Shown: positions 19,667-27,634 of the stretch, in pieces
Numbering within the stretch: position 1 is the first letter of the stretch
Layout of the letters: every line of letters starts with the position of its first letter
From: Alphaproteobacteria bacterium
Lineage (GTDB): Bacteria; Pseudomonadota; Alphaproteobacteria; Rickettsiales; JABSSG01
DNA: 64,000 nucleotides
Reading direction: 5' to 3'
Assembly (NCBI GenBank): GCA_030426905.1
Contig: JAUHXQ010000002.1
Span: forward strand, 124,001-188,000
The notes under the pieces: generated by a model
Database searches by the model: none
Seen by the model: only the letters and a program-made list of their open reading frames with translations
What the model was told of the DNA's origin: nothing
Made by a program: the position numbers and the translations under genes

Positions 19667-20644
19667 ATGGATTTGCTACTAAGGCCTAGACGCTTAAGAA
19701 CATCACCTTATATACGAAATATCTTACGAGAAACAACATTAACAACTCATGACTTTATGCTACCACTATTTATCAAGAGTGGACTTAATATAAAAAAAAA
19801 TATTCAATCACTGCCAGGACATTACCAGCTAAGCATTGACAATTTAGATAGAGAGCTTGAAGAAATAGCAAATCTAGGCATAAAAGGAGTTATATTATTT
19901 GGCATCCCAGAGCACAAAGATGCCATTGGCTCGAAGTCTTTTGCTGAAGACGGTATTATCCAAAAAGCTGTAAAACACATAAAAAAACAACTCCCCGATC
20001 TTCTAGTAGCAACAGATATATGCCTATGTGAATATACTGACCATGGACATTGCGGAGTAGTAGTAAACAACGACGTTGACAATGATCAAACTTTAGAATT
20101 ATTAAGAAAACAAGCAGTAAGCCATGCAAAAGCTGGTGCAGACATTGTCGCACCTAGTTGTATGATGGACGGTATGGTCCTTGCAATCAGAAGTGCACTT
20201 GATCAGGAAAATTATAAAAATATTATTATTATGAGCTACTCGGTGAAATACAGTTCATCGATGTATGGACCATTTAGAGCTGCTGCAGAAGGAGCGCCCA
20301 AATTTGGTAACCGTAAAACCTACCAAATGGATTTCGGTAATGCCAATGAAGCAATAAAAGAAGCAAAGATAGATGTAACTGAGGGAGCAGATATATTAAT
20401 GGTAAAACCAGCTCACACTTACTTAGATATAATAGCCAAGATTAAAAATCGTTTTCCAGAAATACCTTTAGCCGCCTATCATACAAGCGGAGAATTTGCA
20501 ATGATCAAAGCTGCAGCAAGAAATGGATGGCTAGACGAGATAGAAGCAGTTTTAGAAGTAACAACAGCTATAAAAAGGGCTGGAGCAAATCTTATTATCA
20601 GCTATTTTACAAAAGATTTAATGCAGATACTTAAAAACATTTAA
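19667..20644 (+). CDS. hemB: Delta-aminolevulinic acid dehydratase (porphobilinogen synthase)
   Basis: Condenses two 5-aminolevulinate molecules to porphobilinogen in heme synthesis. 325 residues. The metal site reads D-I-C-L-C-E-Y-T-D-H-G-H-C-G, with the three cysteines of zinc-dependent enzymes. The Schiff-base lysines are in the usual places (Y-S-V-K-Y-S near 195 and M-V-K-P-A near 248), and Y-Q-M-D-F-G-N precedes the second. Divergent from groES across about 170 bp. Fits with the ccmD/ccmE genes here as part of heme/cytochrome c supply. Confidence 0.96.
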   Translation: MDLLLRPRRLRTSPYIRNILRETTLTTHDFMLPLFIKSGLNIKKNIQSLPGHYQLSIDNLDRELEEIANLGIKGVILFGIPEHKDAIGSKSFAEDGIIQKAVKHIKKQLPDLLVATDICLCEYTDHGHCGVVVNNDVDNDQTLELLRKQAVSHAKAGADIVAPSCMMDGMVLAIRSALDQENYKNIIIMSYSVKYSSSMYGPFRAAAEGAPKFGNRKTYQMDFGNANEAIKEAKIDVTEGADILMVKPAHTYLDIIAKIKNRFPEIPLAAYHTSGEFAMIKAAARNGWLDEIEAVLEVTTAIKRAGANLIISYFTKDLMQILKNI

Positions 20645-20653
20645 TATAAGTGA

Positions 20654-20686
20654 TTCCGGCACTTAAGTAAGTACCGGAACTTATTT
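20654..20686. terminator. Hairpin between hemB and the convergent ORF
   Basis: An 11-bp stem with one mismatch (TTCCGGCACTT / AAGTACCGGAA, 20654-20664 and 20669-20679) in a tiny loop, followed by CTTATTTT. It sits 10 bp after the hemB stop and could serve both convergent genes. Confidence 0.6.
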
Positions 20687-20728
20687 TCATCTGGTTAAGA
20701 TCAACTCTTTACTTTTACATCTTACAGA

Positions 20729-21559
20729 TTATTTTTCCATAGCCGATCCTTGCCCTTTATTTCTCTGAACATCTAATTTTTCAGTTGCTGTCATTTTTAT
20801 TTTTGAATCTTTTTCCTGCGTACTTTTGAATTTTTTTACTCCAGCTAATATCTTATGCCCTTCTTTTATTCTTAATGTTTCTGGTAACTCCTCTATGAAA
20901 CCATCCAATTTTGGTTGAATCTTTTCTTTAAATTGATCCTCAGTGTTATCTGCTTTTATATAGTCAGTCTTAGATATAAATTCAGTTATTGTCCCTTGAT
21001 TATTTTTGGCCCAATTAATTGCGTTACTAATAACTGTTTCTTCTTTATCTTTCAAATTAGAAATACCAATTTCAACGTCTAATTTTTCTACAATTTTATC
21101 TACTATGTATTTTGTAACACGCTGCTCAATTTCATTTCCCGGGCCCATTATTCCACCCGTTACAGTTTCAAGAAGTCCCTTTCTTCGAACGACTACTTTT
21201 TCCTCCATTAGCTTCTCAGTTATTCTGTTAATAATATTTTCTTTAGCAATGTTTTCATCTATTTCTCGAGCTTTTGCTATTGCTTTATTAAAATCATCAT
21301 CTTTAAAAAGCGAAGCTAAATTCCCTAAACTACTTAGTTCTGATCCTGAAGTAATAGCTTTTTTCCCTTTAATATGTTCTGCAAGCCTCATAGATAAACC
21401 CTTTTTAATACCTTCAAATTCCTTGCCAGTAAATTCTTCCAATTTAGACTTACTTTTTAGTACTCCTCCTATATCTTCTTTTAATTCTTCACTGAGTGTC
21501 ACATCTAACTCTTTCTCTATAAGCTTCACTAGATCTTTAATTTCTTCTTCATTTGCCAT
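20729..21559 (-). CDS. Lineage-specific helical protein, function unknown
   Basis: 276 residues, not recognised. Highly charged and helical: an acidic/basic N-third with E-E-L-K-E-D-I-G-G-V-L, a central region with a short Gly-rich turn (V-T-G-G-I-M-G-P-G-N), then more helix. It ends in a basic, Thr/Gln-rich tail with K-G-Q-G-S-A-M-E-K. No signal peptide or TM segment. A good AAGGAG-like site precedes the ATG. First member of the block of orphan genes at 20.7-27.5 kb; the polar basic C-terminus would be compatible with T4SS export, which is inference only. Confidence 0.7.
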   Translation of the reverse strand: MANEEEIKDLVKLIEKELDVTLSEELKEDIGGVLKSKSKLEEFTGKEFEGIKKGLSMRLAEHIKGKKAITSGSELSSLGNLASLFKDDDFNKAIAKAREIDENIAKENIINRITEKLMEEKVVVRRKGLLETVTGGIMGPGNEIEQRVTKYIVDKIVEKLDVEIGISNLKDKEETVISNAINWAKNNQGTITEFISKTDYIKADNTEDQFKEKIQPKLDGFIEELPETLRIKEGHKILAGVKKFKSTQEKDSKIKMTATEKLDVQRNKGQGSAMEK

Positions 21560-21676
21560 AACAATCTCCTTTGTTTTAATTTAGATTACTTAAAGCCTAA
21601 TATACAGCAATTTTATTAAAATTTTATTAATATTTTTCCCGCATAATTTAATTAAACACAATCAAGCAGGTATAGC

Positions 21677-22123
21677 ATGAAACTCCAAAATATAGATAAA
21701 CTAGAAATGTATAAGCTAGAAGCAGAAAACTCATATACACAAGAAGAGGATAGCACTGCTATGACAAACGATAGTAGCGACAACGAAGATGATACCAGCG
21801 GAGATCTTATACCTCTCTGGGTTGTACTAGGCGTATTAGGTGCTGGAGCAATAATAGGTGGAGGATGGTACATGCACCATCATCATATAGGTCCTTTTAA
21901 ACAACAACCCTCTCAAAGTCCTATCACTGACATATCAAATGATGATACATTTGTTGTTAACGCTAATCCTCCAAGTGCTCACACTCCAAGAAACACTCCT
22001 ACGTTTGAGCATACTCAGCATGGTATTGCATCTTCCAGTAGATTTGATGGGCAACACGGTCATCATCCGTCAATTTCAGGAAATACAGCTCCCATTATAG
22101 AGGAACCACTAACATCTGTCTAA
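21677..22123 (+). CDS. Single-pass membrane protein with His-rich segment, function unknown
   Basis: 148 residues. An acidic N-terminal region (many Glu, Asp and Ser to about residue 50) is followed by one clear TM segment (P-L-W-V-V-L-G-V-L-G-A-G-A-I-I-G-G-G-W-Y). A histidine cluster (M-H-H-H-H-I) comes directly after it, then a low-complexity Pro/Ser/Thr/His-rich tail. By charge the short K/R-poor N-side is likely outside or periplasmic, but orientation is uncertain. No homologous family recognised. Confidence 0.65.
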   Translation: MKLQNIDKLEMYKLEAENSYTQEEDSTAMTNDSSDNEDDTSGDLIPLWVVLGVLGAGAIIGGGWYMHHHHIGPFKQQPSQSPITDISNDDTFVVNANPPSAHTPRNTPTFEHTQHGIASSSRFDGQHGHHPSISGNTAPIIEEPLTSV

Positions 22124-22144
22124 AGAGAGCGTATTGAAAAATAA

Positions 22145-22185
22145 AAAAGCCGCCTAGAAAATTAATTCAAGGCGGCAAATTTTTT
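22145..22185. terminator. Bidirectional intrinsic terminator
   Basis: Inverted repeat GCCGCCT / AGGCGGC (22149-22155 and 22170-22176) flanked by an A-run on the left and a T-run on the right. It can therefore end both the plus-strand 148-residue gene and the minus-strand ankyrin-like gene. Confidence 0.8.
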
Positions 22186-22201
22186 ACAACGAGTGTAGCT
22201 T

Positions 22202-22903
22202 CTATAGCTCACCCTCTTCGATGACTTTTTGTAGTTTTCCAATCATATCATTTTTCTCATCAGAAGAAGGACATTTCTGAAATGAATCCATAATATTTCT
22301 AAATATAGGTTTTACACCTGCACCATGGTTTAGCAAAGTTCCCATACTATCATAATCACAGCTTTTTGCTGCTACTTCAAGCGGAAACAAAGCACCAATC
22401 TTCTTATTAGCATCTGCTAAATCTTTGTGAAACAATAATTTTACAAGATCATCTGTAGAATAATTATTATTAGTAAAAAATCCATCGTAAGGTCTTTTTG
22501 CTAAATCTATAACATGTTCTAATAAAGCATCATCTTTATTTCCCATGCCATGATCTATTAGAAGTTCTGCTGTTTCTTTTTGCTTTACACATAAAACCTT
22601 AAGTAATATCGTAGCATCACTAAATTTGTACTCAGGTTTTGCATCAAGAAAACTCGCAGTCAATTGTTTATCTCCAGTTTCAGCTGCAAGCAACACTAAA
22701 GTTGGAAATATCTTCATTGCATTTTCTTTGTTGCTTATAGGAGCATCTAAATCAGCACCACTTTGAATCAAACTGAGAATATTAGCTTTTTCTGCAATTA
22801 AAAAATCCTTAATTATTTTAGGAGTTTCTTTGCCTTTACCTCTAGACTCATTTCTAATCTTAGTAATTTTATCTATTAATAATTGTGTATTTTCTTCTGT
22901 CAT
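22202..22903 (-). CDS. Ankyrin-like repeat protein
   Basis: 233 residues. Degenerate ankyrin-type helix pairs can be read: L-V-L-L-A-A-E-T-G-D-K-Q-L-T-A-S-F-L, then A-E-L-L-I-D-H-G-M-G-N-K-D-D-A-L-L, then P-L-E-V-A-A-K-S-C-D-Y-D-S-M-G-T-L-L and N-H-G-A-G-V. No signal peptide. Lies 25 bp downstream of the cysteine-rich protein gene on the same strand, so the two may be co-expressed. Candidate host-directed protein by family habit in Rickettsiales. Confidence 0.65.
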   Translation of the reverse strand: MTEENTQLLIDKITKIRNESRGKGKETPKIIKDFLIAEKANILSLIQSGADLDAPISNKENAMKIFPTLVLLAAETGDKQLTASFLDAKPEYKFSDATILLKVLCVKQKETAELLIDHGMGNKDDALLEHVIDLAKRPYDGFFTNNNYSTDDLVKLLFHKDLADANKKIGALFPLEVAAKSCDYDSMGTLLNHGAGVKPIFRNIMDSFQKCPSSDEKNDMIGKLQKVIEEGEL

Positions 22904-22928
22904 TTTTTCCTCTTAATTTGTAAGTTAT

Positions 22929-24584
22929 TTACGGTAATTCTACACATTCTGTATTTTGACACGCACCCGCACAACACTCAGTACTTATAGTGCCACCTAC
23001 GCCTCCACCACAAGCATTATCACAGCACAATGAGTCAAAATTAACGTTGCAGCACCATGGATCTATTTCGCATAATGCTTTACAGCATGATTCATTAGAA
23101 GCAAAAGGGCAACCGATACTTGCAGGAGAAGAAGCAAAATTGCAAGGGCTTGGGCAATCGTTATCATTCTCAAAACTACATGATTGTGGACAACAACCAT
23201 CACCATTAATGCACGCTGTAATTAAGGTGTTAACACACATATCTCCTGAGTCATCACACGTATCAATTGTACAAATGTCATGATCATCACAATTAGGAGG
23301 CATAATTCCTGTATTACAATTTCCATTACCATCACATTTTTCTAGACCATTACAGAAATTACCATCACTACATGAGTATCCTGAAGGTAAATGATTATCA
23401 GTACATTGGCCTTTATGACATGTATCTGGTTTAGTACATTTTGTATTACTTGAATCCCCACAAGGACCACCTTCGTTTGCAGGTTGAGATACGCATTGAT
23501 CTATCTCTTCATCGCAAACCCCGTTATTGCAGCTGTCAGAAGCGCTAGAGCAATCTCTATCTGTACCACCGCCACACACCCCTTCCTTGCATGATGTACC
23601 CTCTGTACAGAACAAACGATCATCACATGCTAATCCATCATTCGTAGGCATATTCATACATCCAGTATTCCTATCACTTTGTGGATTTGAAGGGCAGCAA
23701 ATATCCATTGTGCAATCATTATTATCATTACATCTATCATCCCTAGGAACTTGAGCACATTCACCTGTATTAACGTCGCAAATCCCTTCTGTACACGAAA
23801 GATCATCATTACAATTTTTAGGAGTTCCTACACACTCTCCTGCGCTGCATTGGTCATTGGTAGTACATGGGTTGCCATCATCGCAACTATTTCCATTTTT
23901 AGGGGATGGATCTTGTACACACACACCATTTTCACACTTAGATTCATTGCATTGGTCTGAGCAAGAAGAGCAATCCACATGATTTGTTGGCGCACATACT
24001 CCGTTACCATCACATTTATCATCAATAGTACATAAATCGCCGTCTATACATGATGTACCTACCGCAACAAATTTATCTTCTGGACATTCATTACCTACAC
24101 CATCACATGATTCAGGAATGTCGCAAACGCCAATAGATGGTCTGCATTCCGCTGTTGATTTAGCATCAGCTGGGCATGCTTGACCCGCAACTCCTGTACA
24201 TTTCTCTTCAGGATCACACTCACCTAAAGATTCTCTACATGTAGTTCCTGATGGGGTTATAACATCGTCAGGACAAGTTTCGGTTTTACCATCACATACT
24301 TCTGGTTCATCGCACATATCTCCAGACCCTGGTCTGCAAATTGTACCGCATTCTGCTAATTCGTCTCGCGGACACGGAGCAGTAGTCCCATCACATCTTT
24401 CTGGTGCATCGCAAGGAGCTTTTGAATCTCTGCAGATGTGACCCTCTTTTTCTGGTGGATAATAGCAAGTTCCTTTGTGTTTATCGCATTTGTTAGCTGT
24501 ACATGCATTATTATCATCCGCACACTCATCATCACTGACGCATTTTATTTTTTGCGTATCCCTATAATATCTATTATAAACCAT
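22929..24584 (-). CDS. Large cysteine-rich repeat protein with disintegrin-like and Dictyostelium-type Cys motifs
   Basis: 551 residues with 83 cysteines by my count (15 percent). The N-terminal third has four repeats of the form C-D-x-P-E-x-C-D-G-x4-C-P, reminiscent of ADAM disintegrin loops. The middle holds repeats like C-D-D-G-N-P-C-T-T-N-D-Q-C, as in Dictyostelium CTDC proteins and deltaproteobacterial Cys-rich repeats. The C-terminus has D-P-W-C-C-N-V-N-F-D-S-L-C, a motif I recall from secreted myxobacterial/planctomycete proteins. No Sec signal is visible. Such a protein would fold only in an oxidising place, so export by another route or binding of metal is implied. Base composition is less AT-rich than its neighbours. 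Confidence 0.8.
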   Translation of the reverse strand: MVYNRYYRDTQKIKCVSDDECADDNNACTANKCDKHKGTCYYPPEKEGHICRDSKAPCDAPERCDGTTAPCPRDELAECGTICRPGSGDMCDEPEVCDGKTETCPDDVITPSGTTCRESLGECDPEEKCTGVAGQACPADAKSTAECRPSIGVCDIPESCDGVGNECPEDKFVAVGTSCIDGDLCTIDDKCDGNGVCAPTNHVDCSSCSDQCNESKCENGVCVQDPSPKNGNSCDDGNPCTTNDQCSAGECVGTPKNCNDDLSCTEGICDVNTGECAQVPRDDRCNDNNDCTMDICCPSNPQSDRNTGCMNMPTNDGLACDDRLFCTEGTSCKEGVCGGGTDRDCSSASDSCNNGVCDEEIDQCVSQPANEGGPCGDSSNTKCTKPDTCHKGQCTDNHLPSGYSCSDGNFCNGLEKCDGNGNCNTGIMPPNCDDHDICTIDTCDDSGDMCVNTLITACINGDGCCPQSCSFENDNDCPSPCNFASSPASIGCPFASNESCCKALCEIDPWCCNVNFDSLCCDNACGGGVGGTISTECCAGACQNTECVELP

Positions 24585-24905
24585 ATATACCCTCTTCTTA
24601 AATTAGTGGTTGTAATATATCTACCTTAAATTAGATCATAGATTACAAATGCTAACCAATAGTTAACTGTAACGACAAATGATTTTCTTTTAACTGATAG
24701 GTATACTGTGCTAAAAAAGCCTATTCAGCTATAACTTGCCATTGCTTTAGTAATATTAAAGCGCTATCTAAAAATGAAAAATTTTGTCTGTTCTCGAGGA
24801 AGTTTTGAACCGGATATTTAAATAGTATATTTACATTAATAAAAAATCTATATTAAATCTTAGTGATTATATTATTAATAACAGGTAACTCAATCATTAT
24901 ATACT
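24585..24905. other. 321-bp divergent spacer
   Basis: AT-rich region between the cysteine-rich gene and the 877-residue gene. It presumably holds both promoters, though I cannot place them with confidence. It contains one copy (24771-24809) of a 39-bp sequence also found at the end of ccmE. No RNA gene or short ORF of note. Confidence 0.55.
24771..24809 (+). repeat. 39-bp dispersed repeat, copy A
   Basis: Shares 31 of 39 positions without gaps with 37788-37826, including an identical 17-base start and a common GAGGAA-TTTTGAA end. Here it is intergenic. Confidence 0.55.
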
Positions 24906-27539
24906 ATGCAAAACGAAGAAGCAAAGTCAATATACTTTCCTCTAGAAACCAATGATGAAATTGAAGCAGCAAAAAGATCGTTCGGTGATAAAGTAAAACC
25001 TACAGATATGATAAAAATATCAGGAAAAGAAAAAATACCGATGCACCTATTACAATTAGATGATTTTTCAGTACAAATAAAAAGCGCAATAGAATCTTTA
25101 GATTGCAATAATGAGCAAGAATCCTCTTTATTAGCACAAATAATAAGCGCATATAGCGTAGATAAGCCAGAATTATATGATAAATATTCTAAAAAACTAG
25201 AAAAGAAACTAGAAGATAAATTATATGAAGCTTATATAAATATAATACTATGCGAAGCAAATAGAATACGAGATAATGGTAAAAAAGTTAATATTGTCAA
25301 GCTTACAAGTGAGCTACCTTCTATTACGCAATTAGATAATTTAAAAAAAGCCTGTTTATTAGCAAAATTATGTCTTAGTAAAGAAACAAGTGAGAAAAAT
25401 AAAAAAGATGACATAACAGATATTATGCACTCATACTTAGAATATATAGACTATCTTAAACAAGAATATATAGACTATCTTAAACAAGAATATATTCAAA
25501 AAAATAGTGACAACAAAAAAATAAGAGATTTGCAATATGGGCTAGTAAAATTTTTAGATAAAATAGTAGAGCACTATAAGGAAAAATATGATAGCGGCAA
25601 CAGATCAGAAGAGGTAACTGGCATTTATGTACATAATTCATTTTTTATGGGCTATTTCAACTCTTTTTGGTATTTAGAAAAAGATCCCGATAAAATCTCT
25701 AAAAGCTTTGAATTAGTAAAAAAACTTGATCGAAATTTTGTTTATGAGGGTAAGCCTATTGACGAATTTTTTATCACTCCTAAGTCTTATATGCCTGTTC
25801 GTATATCGGAGCTTATTATTTATGGATGTTATCAAGAAGCAGAAGACTATGTAAACGAGGCTATAAAACAATATCCTGAAGCTAGTAATTTATTACTCCA
25901 GAAAGCACTTCTCTACTGTCACTTAGAAAACCTAAGTAAAAAACCGAAAGAGATATATATTGAAATCATTGACCTTTTTTATAAAAGCAAAAAAACTCCT
26001 GATGAAAAAGAAGAATGCGTTTTACAAAGCATCGAGATAATGATTCTCTTACATCAAGAAAATTTTCCTGAAGCAAATAGAAAATTACAACAATACAGAA
26101 TAATATTAGATGCAGAAAAAGCCTCTCATCCTTTGATGGTAGAAATAATCAAAAAGCTCATTAAACAAGCTAACTATATTCTTCAATCAGAAAATCCTAA
26201 TGAGGAAAATTTAAAATCCTTACAAGATTTTGCTAAAAATGCAAAAAAACATTACAGAGATATATATGAAGATGGTTATTTAACTGATCAGCTGAATGAA
26301 ATATTTATCAAATGTCGCAAGCATTTAAAACCACAAGTAAGCGAAAATACACCTCCAACTCAAGAAGAAATAAACAAAGCTAAAGAAGCGCAAGAACAAT
26401 TATTAGCCCTATTAAGTAACGAAGAAGAAAAAAATAAGCAAAAAAAACTTGAAGCTAAAGCAACCAAAAGAGAAAGAAAAAGAGCCGAAGAAGAAAAAAG
26501 AAAAAGAGCCGAAGAAGAAAAAAAGAAAAAAGAAGCCGAAATAGAAGCAAAAATAGTCGAAAAAAAGAAAGCTGAAGAAAAGAAAAAACAAGAAAAGGAG
26601 CAAAAAAAACTTGAAGCTGAAGCAGCAAAAAGAGAAAGAGCAAGAAAAAAATTCGAAGAAAAACAAGAAAAGAAGAAAAAAGTTGCAGAAGATATTAATA
26701 CAACCAATACAAAATCTTTAGAAGATTCAGAGGAACTAGAAAACTGCAACAGTAAGTTACAAAATCACATAGAAACGCATGATGAAAATTGCATCTCATC
26801 TGGCAAATTTTTTGAAATCATAGATGAGTTTGGGTCGATGTCTTTAGACAATCAAAAAAGAACACTAGTTAAAATAAAAAATATAAAAAATTCTCTAATA
26901 TATCAAGAACTAGCAAAAAAATTTGAAGACCAAGGTGGAAAAATTGACCTAGAAGCTCAAGAAGATAATAGCAGCAACACATCTCAAGCTGCAACCTCAG
27001 AAACCAGCAGCAAGCAAAGCGATACTTCCTCTACCTCCTCATCGCCAGATAAAGAACGCTCCAGTAACACCGGCAGCGATTCACAAGAAGAGCAATGTCC
27101 ACCTCCTTTACATCTACAGAATAAATCGTCAAAAAACTGTAATATTATCGAGCATAATAATGATAACGACGATGATGACAATGACAATAATTTTCTCCTT
27201 CCTCACGAGCAAGCGGAGAAAGGATTATCCATCAACGATCATTATATAATGGAAAATTTTCAAGAATATAGAGCTAAACAAATAAGTCCTCTAACTCCAA
27301 TATTTAAAGGATTACCAAATATAAATCAGCAAGAGCCAGAAAAAATTTTCCCTGTATCTTTAGCATCTGCATCAATACTAGATGAGAATATTTATCAGTT
27401 AGAAGAAAATCCCGATCAAGAAAGACCTGAAGAAGATAGTAATCGCTGGATAGAGAGTATTATATCTAATGATGCTACAGAACAAAAAATATTTTATACA
27501 TTACCAGGGTTAATTGATATTAGTGGAAGTAATACTTAA
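24906..27539 (+). CDS. 877-residue charged coiled-coil protein, function unknown
   Basis: Not recognised. Residues 1-290 are helical with an internal 8-residue duplication (E-Y-I-D-Y-L-K-Q twice, near 179-194). About 290-400 looks TPR-like (Y-Q-E-A-E-D-Y-V-N-E-A-I then L-L-L-Q-K-A-L-L-Y-C). About 500-600 is a long KEKE/TolA-like coiled coil of Lys, Glu, Arg and Ala. Then comes a Ser/Thr-rich linker, an Asn/Asp run (about 745-760) and an acidic C-terminal tail. No signal peptide or TM segment. The modular, low-complexity make-up resembles effectors of intracellular bacteria, but there is no direct proof of export. Confidence 0.75.
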   Translation: MQNEEAKSIYFPLETNDEIEAAKRSFGDKVKPTDMIKISGKEKIPMHLLQLDDFSVQIKSAIESLDCNNEQESSLLAQIISAYSVDKPELYDKYSKKLEKKLEDKLYEAYINIILCEANRIRDNGKKVNIVKLTSELPSITQLDNLKKACLLAKLCLSKETSEKNKKDDITDIMHSYLEYIDYLKQEYIDYLKQEYIQKNSDNKKIRDLQYGLVKFLDKIVEHYKEKYDSGNRSEEVTGIYVHNSFFMGYFNSFWYLEKDPDKISKSFELVKKLDRNFVYEGKPIDEFFITPKSYMPVRISELIIYGCYQEAEDYVNEAIKQYPEASNLLLQKALLYCHLENLSKKPKEIYIEIIDLFYKSKKTPDEKEECVLQSIEIMILLHQENFPEANRKLQQYRIILDAEKASHPLMVEIIKKLIKQANYILQSENPNEENLKSLQDFAKNAKKHYRDIYEDGYLTDQLNEIFIKCRKHLKPQVSENTPPTQEEINKAKEAQEQLLALLSNEEEKNKQKKLEAKATKRERKRAEEEKRKRAEEEKKKKEAEIEAKIVEKKKAEEKKKQEKEQKKLEAEAAKRERARKKFEEKQEKKKKVAEDINTTNTKSLEDSEELENCNSKLQNHIETHDENCISSGKFFEIIDEFGSMSLDNQKRTLVKIKNIKNSLIYQELAKKFEDQGGKIDLEAQEDNSSNTSQAATSETSSKQSDTSSTSSSPDKERSSNTGSDSQEEQCPPPLHLQNKSSKNCNIIEHNNDNDDDDNDNNFLLPHEQAEKGLSINDHYIMENFQEYRAKQISPLTPIFKGLPNINQQEPEKIFPVSLASASILDENIYQLEENPDQERPEEDSNRWIESIISNDATEQKIFYTLPGLIDISGSNT
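25440..25487 (+). repeat. 24-bp exact tandem duplication inside the 877-residue gene
   Basis: Two back-to-back copies of a 24-bp unit encoding E-Y-I-D-Y-L-K-Q, in frame, followed by the start of a third (E-Y-I). A recent slippage event. Confidence 0.85.
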
Positions 27540-27634
27540 AAAGAGTACCAGCGTTTTAGCTCAGCTATAAATATGAGATTGACTGTCCTAGTCTTTTATT
27601 ATAACTTAAGGCAAACTATAATCCTTGTATACTG

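Noticed and set aside
26360..26749. Three minus-strand open frames rich in Phe/Ser inside the 877-residue gene
   Set aside because: They are the antisense of Lys/Glu-rich AAA/GAA codons, an expected artefact, not genes.
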